Shown here: positions 33,418 through 43,474 of the stretch, one piece after another | Numbering within the stretch: the stretch's first letter is position 1 | How the letters are laid out: every line of letters begins with the position of its first letter | NCBI RefSeq assembly: GCF_001907675.1 | Contig: NZ_MPNT01000011.1 | Location: 1-64,000, forward strand | Reading direction: 5' to 3' | Length of the DNA stretch: 64,000 bases | From: Mycobacterium paraffinicum | Lineage (GTDB): Bacteria > Actinomycetota > Actinomycetes > Mycobacteriales > Mycobacteriaceae | Translations under genes and position numbers: made by a program | Notes under the pieces: generated by a model | The model's database searches: none | Told to the model about the DNA's origin: nothing | What the model saw: the letters and a program-made list of their open reading frames with translations, nothing else

Positions 33418-33475
33418 CGAGCAGACACAAAATCGCATTTCGCGGGTACCGCGAATGCGATTTTGTGTCTGCTCG
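33418..33475. repeat. palindromic repeat copy C
   Basis: Identical to copy B over all 58 bp, including the asymmetric T bulge. It lies between accD6 (stop 33490) and the start of the DUF559 gene (33359), a site where a terminator for accD6 is expected. Confidence 0.88.
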
Positions 33476-33489
33476 CGCGAGCAGGTGAC

Positions 33490-34911
33490 CTACAGCGGGA
33501 TGTTCTTGTGCCGACCGCGCCGCGCCGGCGCCTGGGCCAGCGCCTCGGTGAGCTTGCTGCGGGTGTGCGAGGGGTCGATCTTCTCGTCGACCACGCCGAT
33601 CTCGATGGCGCTGTCCACGCCACCGGCGATCCGCTCGTGCTCGGCGGCCAGTTCGTCGTGCAGCGCCTCACGCTCGTGATCGGCCGCGGCGGCCAGCTTC
33701 TTCTTGTGCAGGATGCCGACGGCGGCCTTGGCGCCCATCACCGCCACCTCGGCGTCCGGCCAGGCGTACACCTTGGTCGCGTTCAGCGACCGGGAGTTCA
33801 TCGCGATGTAGGCCCCGCCGTAGGTCTTTCGGGTGACCAGCGTGACCCGCGGAACCGTGCACTCGCCGAAGGCGTGCAGCAGCTTCGCGCCGCGGCGCAC
33901 CACGCCGCCCCACTCCTGGTCGACGCCGGGCAGGTAGCCGGGCACGTCGACGATCACGACCAGCGGGATGCCGAACGCGTCGCACATGCGCACGAAACGT
34001 GCCGCCTTCTCGGCGCTTTCGGAGTTCAGGCAGCCGCCCAGGCGCAGCGGGTTGTTCGCCAGGACGCCCACCGTGCGGCCGGACAGCCGGCCCAGCCCGA
34101 TCACCATCGACGGCGCCCAGTTTGCCTGGAACTCGTCGAACGGCGTCTCGGCGTCCAGGATCGCGGTCACGATCGGACGCACGTCGTAGGCCCGCCGAGC
34201 CGATTCCGGCAGCAGCGCGTGGATGTCGGTGTCACCCGCCTCGGCCTTGGTGCGGTCGAAATGGCCCTGCTGGCAGAACAATCCGACCAGGCGACGGCCA
34301 CGCTCGTAGGCGTCGAGCTCGTCGTCGGCGACGATGTGGCACACGCCGGACTTCTTGTGGTGGGTCTCGGGGCCACCGAGGGACGCCATGTCGACGTCCT
34401 CGCCGGTCACGCTGCGCACCACGTCGGGCCCGGTGACGAACACCCGGCTCTCCGGCGCCATCACGATGACGTCGGTCAGCGCGGGGCCGTATGCGGCGCC
34501 GCCGGCCGCGAAGCCGACGACCACGGAGATCTGCGGGATGTATCCGGACGCGCGGATCATCGCCTCGAACACCGTGCCGACCGCGTGCAGCGCCTTCACA
34601 CCCTCGGCCAACCGCGCACCGCCGGAGTGCCAGATCCCCACGATCGGGCTCTGCTCCTCGATGGCGGTGTCGTAGGCGTTGACGATGTGCGCACAGCCCT
34701 CGATCCCCATGGCGCCGCCCATGACGGTGCCGTCGGTGCAGAAGGCGATGGTGCGCACACCGTTCACGGTGCCCGACGCAGAAAGCACACCCGAGCGGTC
34801 ACGCTCGTGCAGCAGCTCGATGCTGCCCTCGTCGAAGAAGTTGCTCAGACGCAGCAACGGGTCCCTGGGGTCGAGCGACTCGCCGACCGACGCGGGGGCC
34901 ATGATTGTCAT
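33490..34911 (-). CDS. accD6: acetyl/propionyl-CoA carboxylase beta subunit AccD6
   Basis: A 473-residue carboxyltransferase, the same length as M. tuberculosis AccD6 (Rv2247). It transfers CO2 from biotin to acetyl-CoA (and propionyl-CoA), supplying malonyl-CoA to FAS-I and FAS-II with the AccA3 biotin subunit. Oxyanion-hole glycine motifs IWHSGGARL / GFAAGGAAYGPALTD and the C-terminal RKTYGGAYIAMNS are present. It is the last gene of the fabD operon, 44 bp after kasB, and is followed by palindrome copy C. ATG 34911. Confidence 0.95.
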   Translation of the reverse strand: MTIMAPASVGESLDPRDPLLRLSNFFDEGSIELLHERDRSGVLSASGTVNGVRTIAFCTDGTVMGGAMGIEGCAHIVNAYDTAIEEQSPIVGIWHSGGARLAEGVKALHAVGTVFEAMIRASGYIPQISVVVGFAAGGAAYGPALTDVIVMAPESRVFVTGPDVVRSVTGEDVDMASLGGPETHHKKSGVCHIVADDELDAYERGRRLVGLFCQQGHFDRTKAEAGDTDIHALLPESARRAYDVRPIVTAILDAETPFDEFQANWAPSMVIGLGRLSGRTVGVLANNPLRLGGCLNSESAEKAARFVRMCDAFGIPLVVIVDVPGYLPGVDQEWGGVVRRGAKLLHAFGECTVPRVTLVTRKTYGGAYIAMNSRSLNATKVYAWPDAEVAVMGAKAAVGILHKKKLAAAADHEREALHDELAAEHERIAGGVDSAIEIGVVDEKIDPSHTRSKLTEALAQAPARRGRHKNIPL

Positions 34912-34955
34912 CGCAGGTCTCCTGTTCTCCGGTGTGCTTTCTGTTGGGAAAGCGG

Positions 34956-36215
34956 TCAGTACCGCCCGAAGGCGATGGCTACGTTGTGGCCGCCGAAGCC
35001 GAACGAGTTGTTGATCGCGTACTCGTACTTGCCCGGCCGCGGCTTCCCCGATACCACGTCCAAATCGACCTCTGGATCGAGGTTTTCCAGGTTCAGCGTC
35101 GGCGGAATGACCTGGTCCCGCAGTGCGAGGACGGTCAGGATCGACTCGACCGCGCCCACCGCGCCCACCGAGTGGCCGAGGGCCGCCTTCGGCGCGTAGA
35201 CGGCCGCGTTGCCGCCGTGGGGTCCCAACGCGTTGTTGATCGCCATGCTCTCGGCGACGTCACCCACCGAGGTGCCGGTGGCGTGCGCGTTCACGTGGTG
35301 GATGTCGCTGGGAGTCAAGCCGGCCAGCTGAATCGCCCGGCTCATCGCGTGCCCGGCCCGCAACCCGTTGGGGTCCGGTGCCACCATGTGGTAGCCGTCC
35401 GAGGTGATGCTGGCCCCCATGATGCGGGCCAAGATGTTTGCCCCGCGCGCCTTGGCGTGCTCCTCGGTCTCGATCACCATGAGCGCCCCCGCCTCGCCGA
35501 ACACGAAGCCGGTGCGGTCCCGGTCGAACGGGCGGCACGCACCCGCCGGGTCGTCGTTCTTGGTCGACATCACGATGCGCATCTGAGCGAACGCCGCGAT
35601 CGGCACCGCCTCGATCTTGGTCTCGACACCACCGCAAATGGCGATGTCGGCCTCACCGAAGACGATGTTGCGCCACGCCTGGGCGACACCCTCGGAACCG
35701 GACGCGCACGCCGACACCGGCGTGATCACGCCGGCCTTGGCGTGCCGTTCCAGACCCACCGCCGCCGCGGCGCCGTTGGGCATGTACTTCTGCACACCGA
35801 GCGGCGAAACCGCCTTCATGCCACGGGCGCGCATGTCGTCGTAGCTGAAGACCATTTCTTCCGACGAGCCCAAGCCGGTGCCGATGGACACCAACAAGCG
35901 GTCGGAGTCGACCTCGGGGGAGCCGGCGTTCTCCCAAACCCGGCGGCTCAAGATCGTCGACATCCGCTGCAGGTAACCCGTGCGCCGCAGCTCGACGCGG
36001 GTCATCTGGCTGTCGAATTCCTCCAATAGGTGCCCACCGATCTTCACCGGCAGGTCGAACTCCTCGACGAACGGATCCTCGAGTCGGCGGATGCCACTTT
36101 GCCCGTCCTGCAACAGCTTCCAGGTGTTCTCGGCGTCAGTTGCCAGTGCGGTCGTCATGGCGACGCCGGTGACGACCACGTTCGGGAGCGTTTTCCCGGT
36201 AACCAACTCTGTCAT
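34956..36215 (-). CDS. kasB: beta-ketoacyl-ACP synthase KasB
   Basis: A 419-residue condensing enzyme of FAS-II, responsible for the last elongations of full-length meromycolates. The Cys-His-His triad is in [17 protein letters not shown] and [10 protein letters not shown]. It is 83 bp downstream of kasA, with which it shares most motifs. ATG 36215 ([15 protein letters not shown]). Assigned KasB rather than KasA because it is the second copy and carries the longer N-terminus. Confidence 0.95.
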   Translation of the reverse strand: MTELVTGKTLPNVVVTGVAMTTALATDAENTWKLLQDGQSGIRRLEDPFVEEFDLPVKIGGHLLEEFDSQMTRVELRRTGYLQRMSTILSRRVWENAGSPEVDSDRLLVSIGTGLGSSEEMVFSYDDMRARGMKAVSPLGVQKYMPNGAAAAVGLERHAKAGVITPVSACASGSEGVAQAWRNIVFGEADIAICGGVETKIEAVPIAAFAQMRIVMSTKNDDPAGACRPFDRDRTGFVFGEAGALMVIETEEHAKARGANILARIMGASITSDGYHMVAPDPNGLRAGHAMSRAIQLAGLTPSDIHHVNAHATGTSVGDVAESMAINNALGPHGGNAAVYAPKAALGHSVGAVGAVESILTVLALRDQVIPPTLNLENLDPEVDLDVVSGKPRPGKYEYAINNSFGFGGHNVAIAFGRY

Positions 36216-36298
36216 GGGTCTTGCGAACGTTCCTTCCGTACCTCGTGGTGACCGCGAGCCCGGCGTCGCCGGGTGACGCGGGTCACCACCGTCTAGCC

Positions 36299-37549
36299 TC
36301 AGTACCGCCCGAAGGCGAGCGCCACGTTGTGGCCACCGAATCCGAACGAGTTGTTGATGGCGTAACGGAAATCGCCGTAGCGAGGTTCGCCCGCGACAAC
36401 ATCAAGGTCGATCTCGGGATCTGGGGTTTCATAATTCAGCGTTGGCGGTATCACGCCGTCCCGAAGGCTCAATACCGTGAGAACAGATTCCAGCGCGCCG
36501 ACCGCGCCGATGGAGTGGCCAAGAGCCGACTTCGGTGCGTACACCGCCGCCTGCTCGCAGCCTGCGACCCGGATGGCGTTGGCCTCGGCCGTGTCGCCGA
36601 TCGGTGTCGCCGTGCCGTGGGCGTTGACGTGGTCAATGTCCTTGGGGGACAAGCCGGCCAACTCGAGCGACCGTTGCATTGCCCGGCCGGCGCGAACGCC
36701 GTCCGCGGCCGGTGCCACCATGTGGAAGGCGTCCGAGGTGATGCCCGCACCCATCAACCGGGCCAGCGGCTTGGCGCCGCGAGCCTTGGCGTGCTCCTCG
36801 GTCTCGATGATCATCAGGGCCCCCGCCTCGCCGAACACGAAGCCGTCGCGGTCCTTGTCGAACGGGCGCGAGGCGCGTTCGGGCTCGTCGTTGCGAGTGG
36901 ACATGGCCCGCATCATCGAGAACGCGGCGATGGGCAGCGCCTCGATGGGACCCTCGACACCGCCGCAGACGGCGAAGTCGGCGTCACCCATCGCGATCTG
37001 GCGCCACGCGTGCGCGATCGCCTCCGAACCCGACGAGCATGCCGACACCGGGGTGATGACCCCGGCGCGAGCGCCCAGCTGCAGACCCACCACCGCCGCG
37101 GCACCGTTGGGCATGATCATCTGGACGGCGAGCGGCGACACCTTGCGGGGCCCGCCCTCGTTCATCAGGTCGTAACTCTCGACGATCCGCTCGGCGCCAC
37201 CGAGCCCGGTGCCGACCACGACCGAGAACCGGTCGGGGTCGACCTCCGGGCTGCCGGCGGACTCCCACAGCTGAGTGCTGAGCAGCTTGGCCAACCGCTG
37301 GACGTAGGACATACGCCGCATGTCGAGCCTGCTCATGTGCTCGTCGATGGGCTCCTTGAGGTGGCCACCGATCTTGACGGGCAGGTCCCACTTACTGACG
37401 AACTCGTCCTCGAGTACGTGGATGCCGCTTTCGCCGGCCAACAAACCCTTCCACGTGCTCTCGATGTCCGGCGCGACCGACGTCGTCGCCGTGACGGCGG
37501 TTACCACAACGCTGGGGTAACCGCCATTAGCAGTGGAAGGCTTGCTCAC
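36299..37549 (-). CDS. kasA: beta-ketoacyl-ACP synthase KasA
   Basis: A 416-residue essential FAS-II condensing enzyme that extends acyl-AcpM with malonyl-AcpM. The length matches M. tuberculosis KasA, so the nucleophile in SACSSGSEA corresponds to Cys171, with His residues in NAHGTATP and [10 protein letters not shown]. Phe413 near the C-terminus (ALAFGRY) is the wild-type residue at a position mutated in some isoniazid-resistant strains. It overlaps acpM by 4 nt (GTGA/ATGA-type coupling). Confidence 0.96.
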   Translation of the reverse strand: MSKPSTANGGYPSVVVTAVTATTSVAPDIESTWKGLLAGESGIHVLEDEFVSKWDLPVKIGGHLKEPIDEHMSRLDMRRMSYVQRLAKLLSTQLWESAGSPEVDPDRFSVVVGTGLGGAERIVESYDLMNEGGPRKVSPLAVQMIMPNGAAAVVGLQLGARAGVITPVSACSSGSEAIAHAWRQIAMGDADFAVCGGVEGPIEALPIAAFSMMRAMSTRNDEPERASRPFDKDRDGFVFGEAGALMIIETEEHAKARGAKPLARLMGAGITSDAFHMVAPAADGVRAGRAMQRSLELAGLSPKDIDHVNAHGTATPIGDTAEANAIRVAGCEQAAVYAPKSALGHSIGAVGALESVLTVLSLRDGVIPPTLNYETPDPEIDLDVVAGEPRYGDFRYAINNSFGFGGHNVALAFGRY

Positions 37550-37890
37550 TGGTCCGCTTCCATCCTCGCCTTGACGTTGGCGACGGCGTCAGGGTTCTCC
37601 GTCTCCAGCTTGGCGCGCAGGGCCTCGGCGGCTTCGGGGTTCTCTTCCTCGAGCTTCTGGATGTAGGAGACGACGTCACCGACGGTGCGCAGACCGGCAA
37701 GGTCCTCGTCCGGGATCTTCACGCCGTACTTGTCCTCGGTCTGCACCGCGATCTCAACCATCGACAGCGAGTCGATGTCCAGGTCGTCGACGAACGACTT
37801 CTCCGGGGTGACCTCGGACGGCTCGATACCGGTGACCTCTTCGATGATCTCCGCGATACCGGCGATGATTTCTTCCTGGCTGACGGCCAC
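37546..37890 (-). CDS. acpM: meromycolate extension acyl carrier protein AcpM
   Basis: A 114-residue acyl carrier protein with phosphopantetheine attachment Ser41 in DIDSLSM. It has the long charged C-terminal tail ([20 protein letters not shown]) that distinguishes AcpM from ordinary 80-residue ACPs. It carries growing meromycolate chains between FabD, KasA/KasB and the reductases. Gap of 84 bp to fabD, overlap with kasA. Confidence 0.96.
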   Translation of the reverse strand: MAVSQEEIIAGIAEIIEEVTGIEPSEVTPEKSFVDDLDIDSLSMVEIAVQTEDKYGVKIPDEDLAGLRTVGDVVSYIQKLEEENPEAAEALRAKLETENPDAVANVKARMEADQ

Positions 37891-37974
37891 AGCGTCTTCC
37901 CTTCGTGATGTGTTGTGTTAATCGAACAGAGCGTTCTTATAGAGCGTTATGTGGTTGTACTGGAAGCGGCTTTT

Positions 37975-38883
37975 CTACAGTTCAGCCAGTGCGTCCAGGT
38001 CTGCGGGTGCCTTGACGGCGCGGGTCGCAACCCCCCGAAGTTCGCGTTTGGCGATGCCGGTCAAAGTGCCCGCAGGGGGGAACTCCACGGCCGCCGTGAT
38101 CTCCCGGTCACGCATAGTCGCCGTGCACAGATCCCAGCGCACCGGCTGGGTGAGCTGGGCGACCAGCGCCTCCATCGCCGCCGCCGCGGAGGCGACGGGC
38201 TGACCGTCGCGGTTCGACAGCAGCGTCGCGGTGGGCTCGGCGGTCGCGACGCCGGCCGCCGCGGCGGCGTAGCGGTCGAGGGCCGGAGCCATGTACTTGG
38301 TGTGGAACGCCCCGGCCACGCCGAGGGCGCGAACCCGGGCCTTGGCCGGCGGGTCCTCCGCCAGCTTCTCCAACGCGGTCAGCGGGCCGGCGGCGACGAT
38401 CTGGCCGGCGGCATTGCGGTTGGCGGGGAACAGGTCGAGCTGCTCGAGGCGGGCCAGCACCTCGGCCTCGTCACCGCCGAGCACGGCGGACATGCCGGTC
38501 GGCTCGATGGCGCAGGCCTTGGCCATCTCGGCGCCACGGGTGGCGGCCAGGGCGACGGCGTCATCGGCCGCCATCACGCCGGCGATGGCGTAGGCCGCGA
38601 TCTCGCCGACGGAGTGGCCGGCGACGATGAGGTCCGCGTCGGCCAGCAGGCCGCGCTTGGTGAGCTCCTGGTGGGCCAGCAGGGTGGCGGCAACGACCAG
38701 GGGCTGAGTGACCGCGGTGTCGGTGATCTCTTCGGTCGACGCGGTGGTGCCCAGCCGGACCAGGTCGAGGCCGCTGGCCTTCGACCACAGGTCGAGCTGG
38801 TCCGCGGCACCCGGCAAGTCGAGCCACGGCGAGAGCATCCCCTCGGTCTGCGAACCCTGTCCGGGCGCAAGCAATGCAATCAC
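37975..38883 (-). CDS. fabD: malonyl-CoA:AcpM transacylase
   Basis: A 302-residue FabD loading malonate onto AcpM. The catalytic Ser91 is in GHSVGE and the GQGSQ motif is at the N-terminus; the His is in GAFHTKYM. GTG 38883 is the start. It is the first gene of the FAS-II operon and lies 91-67 bp downstream (on its strand) of the inverted repeat at 38950-38970, consistent with control by MabR. Confidence 0.95.
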   Translation of the reverse strand: MIALLAPGQGSQTEGMLSPWLDLPGAADQLDLWSKASGLDLVRLGTTASTEEITDTAVTQPLVVAATLLAHQELTKRGLLADADLIVAGHSVGEIAAYAIAGVMAADDAVALAATRGAEMAKACAIEPTGMSAVLGGDEAEVLARLEQLDLFPANRNAAGQIVAAGPLTALEKLAEDPPAKARVRALGVAGAFHTKYMAPALDRYAAAAAGVATAEPTATLLSNRDGQPVASAAAAMEALVAQLTQPVRWDLCTATMRDREITAAVEFPPAGTLTGIAKRELRGVATRAVKAPADLDALAEL

Positions 38884-38928
38884 GTGTTTAAGAGAACACT
38901 GTGGAAACGGTTTTGGCGGGTGTAACAG

Positions 38929-38934
38929 ATTATG
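38929..38934 (-). promoter_or_regulatory. possible -10 of the fabD (FAS-II) promoter
   Basis: CATAAT on the minus strand, 45 bp before the fabD GTG. The region 17 bp upstream falls in the MabR repeat and has no good -35, as expected for an activator-dependent or regulated promoter. Confidence 0.4.
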
Positions 38935-38949
38935 AACCTGGTCTTAGGT

Positions 38950-38970
38950 TTTTGTGTACTCCCCACAAAA
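38950..38970. promoter_or_regulatory. MabR-type inverted repeat of the FAS-II promoter
   Basis: TTTTGT-N9-ACAAAA, a perfect 6-bp dyad (N9 = GTACTCCCC), in the 143-bp gap between mabR and fabD. This form and location match the MabR binding site described for M. tuberculosis, as I remember it. Binding modulates the fabD-acpM-kasA-kasB-accD6 operon in response to long-chain acyl-CoA. Confidence 0.7.
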
Positions 38971-39026
38971 CCGCTCCGTAAGCTACGTGTTCGATACCGT
39001 CCCGCGATCTGTTGCCTGGGTCACTA

Positions 39027-40349
39027 TTACTCGGATTGACCCACGATAGCCGCCCTGACCGGCAGCGGAACCGGCGGCATGGGGTTGGTACCGACGCTAG
39101 CGGTGGGGGTGGGGTAGTTGAGTTGGCCCACGGTCGCCGCCACTCGCAGCACGTATGCGTCGCGGGGCTGCGTCGGATCGCGTCCGGTGAAGTCGGTGAT
39201 CCGCTTGAGCCGGTATCGCACCGTATTTGGATGAACGAACAACTTTCTGGCACAAGCCTCAATCGCGCCGCCACAATCTAAGTAAGCGTCAAGAGTTTCG
39301 ATGAGCGTCGGCCCCGCGTCGGCCAACGGCCCCATCACGTCGGTGTGCAGCGCGACGATCGCCGACGCGTCGCCCATGAGGGCGCGTTCGGGCAGGAGTT
39401 CCCGGGCCTGGACGGGCCGGGGCGCGCCCCGCCAGCCGCCGACGGCGTTCATCCCGGAAATCGCCTCGCTGGCGCTGTGATAGGCGGCCGTCAGCATCGG
39501 AGCGGTGGGCCCGATGACCACCGGGTCGTCGGCGAAGGCCTGCAGCAGATCGCCGAGGAATTTGTCGGTTGGCGACAGTTGGCCGGACACAATAGCGACC
39601 AGCCAGGTGCCGTGCACGTCGGTGAGGGCGGCGCGGCCGTGCTGGGCGGCGATGTCGCGGACGTGCTGGCTGGCCCGCTGGTCGTCACCCGGCCCGCTCG
39701 AGCCGTCCCGCCCGGGCGCCGGGACCCCGACGACGACGGTCGCCGGGGCGGTGGTGTCCCAGTTCAGCGCCGCGGCCCGGGACAGCAGCTCGGGGCCGGT
39801 GTCGCCGCGGACCACGGCGTCGACGACGCTGGCCTCCATCCGGCTGTCCCAAGTGCCGCGGGCCTCGGCCGCGTTGGCGTAGGCCGAGGCGGCGGTGAAC
39901 GCCAGGTCGCGGCTGTACTTCAGGACGCCCACGGTCAGGGCGGTGAGCTGCTCCTCGGAGCGGGCGACCAGCGGCAGCACCTCTTCGAAGAACTCCATGG
40001 TGACGCGCACCATGTCCACGCTGTGCCGCAGCGCGATCCGGCGGGCCAGGTCCTGGGGCACCAGCTCGAAGGCCTGGGCGGTGTAGCTGACGTTGCTGTG
40101 CGGGTCCTGCATCCACTCGACGAAGTTGTTGATGGCCGTCTGCACCACCAGCGCCACGCTGGCCCGCTGCGAGGCCTCCAGGTCGGCGAAGAAGGGCAAC
40201 CGGTCCTGCATGACCGAGACCGCCTCGGTGGCGAGCCGGCCGGAGTGCTGCTTGAGCCGGCGCAGCACCGAGTCGGGCACCGTGTTGAGCATTTCCAGCG
40301 GCGATCGGGGCTGCTTGGCGAATGGGCCAGCGAACGGGTTGTCATTCAC
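39027..40349 (-). CDS. mabR: PucR-type transcriptional regulator of mycolate synthesis, MabR
   Basis: A 440-residue protein equivalent to Rv2242. The C-terminal PucR HTH is clear (CGGAIEACARKLFVHPNTVRYRLKRI), and the N-terminal part (PSVSDLVRR-like helical block with EWMQDPHSN) is typical of the CdaR/PucR N-terminal domain. Rv2242 (MabR) is essential and regulates the adjacent FAS-II operon. GTG 40349. It is upstream of fabD on the same strand and downstream of aceE, with a 154-bp gap to aceE. Confidence 0.9.
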   Translation of the reverse strand: MNDNPFAGPFAKQPRSPLEMLNTVPDSVLRRLKQHSGRLATEAVSVMQDRLPFFADLEASQRASVALVVQTAINNFVEWMQDPHSNVSYTAQAFELVPQDLARRIALRHSVDMVRVTMEFFEEVLPLVARSEEQLTALTVGVLKYSRDLAFTAASAYANAAEARGTWDSRMEASVVDAVVRGDTGPELLSRAAALNWDTTAPATVVVGVPAPGRDGSSGPGDDQRASQHVRDIAAQHGRAALTDVHGTWLVAIVSGQLSPTDKFLGDLLQAFADDPVVIGPTAPMLTAAYHSASEAISGMNAVGGWRGAPRPVQARELLPERALMGDASAIVALHTDVMGPLADAGPTLIETLDAYLDCGGAIEACARKLFVHPNTVRYRLKRITDFTGRDPTQPRDAYVLRVAATVGQLNYPTPTASVGTNPMPPVPLPVRAAIVGQSE

Positions 40350-40431
40350 CCCTAAAACCTACGCCACATTTTGGAAGTATTCGCCAAAGAGGTGGGGGTT
40401 TTGGGCGGTTGGCGGGCATGGACAGGTCGCG

Positions 40432-40475
40432 AGCGTGCGGCTGGCTTCACGCTCGGCGACCAGCGTGCGGCTGGC
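40432..40475. repeat. direct 14-mer repeat in the aceE-mabR gap
   Basis: AGCGTGCGGCTGGC occurs at 40432-40445 and again at 40462-40475. Between them GCGAGCGTG (40429) can pair with CACGCTCG (near 40449). It is probably a terminator region after aceE. Confidence 0.5.
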
Positions 40476-40503
40476 CGCACACTCGGCAGGGGGCGCTTGG
40501 CTG

Positions 40504-43290
40504 TCAGGCCACCCCGGGGTCGGACGTCTGCTCGGGCGCGGCCTGGACGTCGTCGATCTTGTACTGGCGGGCGGCCGCGACCGGCACCGACGGGTCGATC
40601 TCCCCGTCGCGCGCCAACGCCTCCAGCACGGCCACCACCTGCGACTCGGCGTCGGTGTTGAAGTAGCGCCGCGCGGCGGGCCGGGTGTCGGAGAAGCCGA
40701 AGCCGTCGGTGCCCAGCGTGACGAACGTGTTGGGCACCCACGGCCGGATCTGCTCGGGCACGGCCCGCATCCAGTCGGACACGGCGATCACCGGCCCGCT
40801 GGCGTTGGACAGGGCCTGGGTCACGTAGGCGGTCCCGGCCGGCCGGTCCGGGTAGCGCAGCTTCGCCTTCTCGACGGACAGGCCGTCGCGATTCAGTTCG
40901 CCCCAGCTGGTCACGGACCACACGTCGGCGGCGACGTCCCACTCGGCCAGCATCTCGGCCGCCTGCAGCGCCGACGGCATCGCCACCCCGGAGGCCAGGA
41001 TGTGCGCGGTGTTGGCGCGCTGTTCGGTGGCCGCGCGGTACCGGTAGATGCCCCGCAGCACCCCCTCGGGATCGAAGTTCTCCGGCTCGGGCGGCTGCAC
41101 GTACGGCTCGTTGTAGATCGTCAGGTAGAAGTACACGTCCTCGGGGTTCTCCCCGAACATCCGCGCCAGCCCGCTTTCCACGATGTAGGCGATCTCGTAG
41201 GCGAACGCCGGGTCGTAGGCGACCACGGCGGGGTTGGTGCTGGCCAGCAGCAGCGAGTGACCGTCGGCGTGCTGCAGGCCCTCGCCGGTCAGCGTGGTGC
41301 GCCCCGCGGTGGCGCCGAGCAGGAAGCCGCGGGCCATCTGGTCGGCGGCGGCCCAGAGGCCGTCGCCGGTGCGCTGGAAGCCGAACATCGAATAGAAGAT
41401 GTAAATCGGAATCATCGGCTCGTTGTGCGTCGCATACGACGTGCCGGCCGCGATGAACGAGCCCACCGACCCGGCCTCATTGATGCCCTCGTGCAGGATC
41501 TGCCCGACTTCGCTCTCCTTGTAGGCCAGCATCAGCTCGGCGTCGACGGCGGTGTAGAGCTGGCCGAGGCGGTTGTAGATCTTCAGCGACGGGAACCACG
41601 AGTCCATCCCGAACGTGCGCGCCTCGTCGGGAATGATCGGCACGATGCGCGGCCCAACTTCCTTGTCGCGCAACACTTCCTTGAAGGTGCGCACGGTCGC
41701 CATGGTGGTGGCGACCTCCTGGGTGCCGGATCCCTTCTTCAGCGCGGCGTAGATGTCCCGGCTGGGCAGCTTGAGCGCCTTGGCCTTGGTGCGGCGCTCG
41801 GGCAGGAAGCCGCCGAGGGTGCGCCGGCGGTCGAGCAAGTAGCGGATCTCCGGGGCGTCCGACCCGGGGTGGTAGTAGGGCGGCAGGTAGGGATTCTCGT
41901 CCAGCTGGGCGTCGCTGATCGGGATCCGCATGGAGTCCCGGAAGTGCTTAAGGTCTTCCAGCGCAAGCTTTTTCATCTGATGGGTGGCGTTGCGGCCCTG
42001 GAAGTGTGCGCCCAGCGAGTAGCCCTTGATGGTCTTGGCCAGGATCACCGTCGGCTGGCCCTTGTGGTCGAGGGCGGCCCGGTAGGCGGCGTAGACCTTG
42101 CGGTAGTCGTGGCCGCCGCGCTTGAGGTTCCAGATCTCAGCGTCGGTCATGTTCTCGACGAGCGCCTTGGTGCGCGGGTCGCGGCCGAAGAAATGGTCGC
42201 GCACGTAGGCGCCGTCGTTGGCCTTGTACGTCTGGTAGTCGCCGTCGGGGGTGGTGTTCATCAGGTTCACCAACGCGCCGTCGCGATCGGCGTGCAGCAG
42301 CGCGTCCCACTCGCGGCCCCAGACCACCTTGATGACGTTCCAGCCGGCGCCCCGGAAGAACGACTCCAATTCCTGGATGATCTTGCCGTTGCCGCGCACC
42401 GGTCCGTCGAGGCGCTGCAGGTTGCAGTTGATCACGAAAGTCAGGTTGTCCAGGCCCTCCAGCGCGCCGACGTGCGCCAGCCCGCGGCTCTCCGGCTCGT
42501 CCATCTCGCCGTCGCCCAGGAAGCACCACACGTGCTGGTCGGAGGTGTCCTTGATGCCCCGGTCGTGCAGGTAGTGGTTGAACCGCGCCTGATAGATGGC
42601 GTTGAGCGGGCCCAGGCCCATCGACACGGTGGGGAACTCCCAGAAGTCGGGCATCAGCCGCGGGTGCGGGTAGGACGGCAGCCCGCCGGCGGCGTGGCTG
42701 TGTTCCTGGCGGAAGCCGTCGAGCCGGTCCTCGCTGAGCCGGCCTTCGAGGAAGGCGCGCGCATAAATCCCGGGCGACGCGTGGCCCTGGATGAACACCT
42801 GGTCGCCCCCGCCGGGATGCGATTTGCCCCGGAAGAAGTGGTTGAAGCCGACCTCGTACAGCGCCGCCGACGACGCGTACGTCGAAATGTGGCCGCCGAC
42901 GCCGACTCCCGGCCGCTGCGCGCGGTGCACCATGATGGCGGCGTTCCAGCGGATCCAGGCCCGGAAGCGCCGCTCGACGTCCTCGTCGCCGGGGAACCAC
43001 GGCTCCAGTTCGGTGGGGATCGTGTTGACGTAATCGGTTGACGTCAGCGACGGAAGGGCGACGCGCTGCTCGCCGGCCCGTTCCAGCAGCCGCAGCATCA
43101 AATACCGCGCCCGCGCCGGCCCGGAGCGCTCCAGCAACTCGTCGAAGGACTCCAGCCACTCCGACGTCTCTTCGGGGTCGATGTCGGGCAGGTACGACGC
43201 CACGCCTTCGCGGATCACCCGAACGCGGTCGGGTTCGCTTGCGCTGCTTGGGGTTTTGGCCAGATCGTGGCGCGCGAACTCGGTTGTCAA
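40504..43290 (-). CDS. aceE: pyruvate dehydrogenase E1 component AceE
   Basis: A 928-residue homodimeric-type E1 that decarboxylates pyruvate with thiamine diphosphate and passes the acetyl group to the E2 lipoyl domain. The TPP motif is [10 protein letters not shown] followed by NC in VINCNLQ; the sequence matches Rv2241 almost throughout, including [15 protein letters not shown] and GYVRDHFF-type loops. The start is TTG 43290 after CAGGAGAG; the frame reaches further upstream without homology. Monocistronic by its flanks. A 2.9-kb open frame on the opposite strand is an artefact of codon bias. Confidence 0.95.
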   Translation of the reverse strand: MTTEFARHDLAKTPSSASEPDRVRVIREGVASYLPDIDPEETSEWLESFDELLERSGPARARYLMLRLLERAGEQRVALPSLTSTDYVNTIPTELEPWFPGDEDVERRFRAWIRWNAAIMVHRAQRPGVGVGGHISTYASSAALYEVGFNHFFRGKSHPGGGDQVFIQGHASPGIYARAFLEGRLSEDRLDGFRQEHSHAAGGLPSYPHPRLMPDFWEFPTVSMGLGPLNAIYQARFNHYLHDRGIKDTSDQHVWCFLGDGEMDEPESRGLAHVGALEGLDNLTFVINCNLQRLDGPVRGNGKIIQELESFFRGAGWNVIKVVWGREWDALLHADRDGALVNLMNTTPDGDYQTYKANDGAYVRDHFFGRDPRTKALVENMTDAEIWNLKRGGHDYRKVYAAYRAALDHKGQPTVILAKTIKGYSLGAHFQGRNATHQMKKLALEDLKHFRDSMRIPISDAQLDENPYLPPYYHPGSDAPEIRYLLDRRRTLGGFLPERRTKAKALKLPSRDIYAALKKGSGTQEVATTMATVRTFKEVLRDKEVGPRIVPIIPDEARTFGMDSWFPSLKIYNRLGQLYTAVDAELMLAYKESEVGQILHEGINEAGSVGSFIAAGTSYATHNEPMIPIYIFYSMFGFQRTGDGLWAAADQMARGFLLGATAGRTTLTGEGLQHADGHSLLLASTNPAVVAYDPAFAYEIAYIVESGLARMFGENPEDVYFYLTIYNEPYVQPPEPENFDPEGVLRGIYRYRAATEQRANTAHILASGVAMPSALQAAEMLAEWDVAADVWSVTSWGELNRDGLSVEKAKLRYPDRPAGTAYVTQALSNASGPVIAVSDWMRAVPEQIRPWVPNTFVTLGTDGFGFSDTRPAARRYFNTDAESQVVAVLEALARDGEIDPSVPVAAARQYKIDDVQAAPEQTSDPGVA

Positions 43291-43474
43291 CGCACTCTCC
43301 TGTAGTTGGCGGGGCTTGTGCCCTCGGGGTGCCGTGCACCGTCTCCCTCTATCGTGCCGCACCGGCGATTCCCGGGGCTAGCCGACATCGGGTAGCTGGC
43401 GCGGGTTCACCCGGCGGACACGAACCCGTGCGTAGCCGAACGATCGGGGTGGTCACCCGGTAACGTCATGAGCC

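Noticed and set aside
32407..33475. Composite transposon
   Set aside because: No transposase or target-site duplication is visible; the flanks are hairpins of a kind also found alone at 13109.
40093..43041. 982-codon open frame on the plus strand opposite aceE and mabR
   Set aside because: It lies wholly antisense to the well-recognised AceE and MabR proteins and its translation is compositionally biased (Gly/Arg/Val-rich, no domains). Such shadows arise from high G+C third positions.
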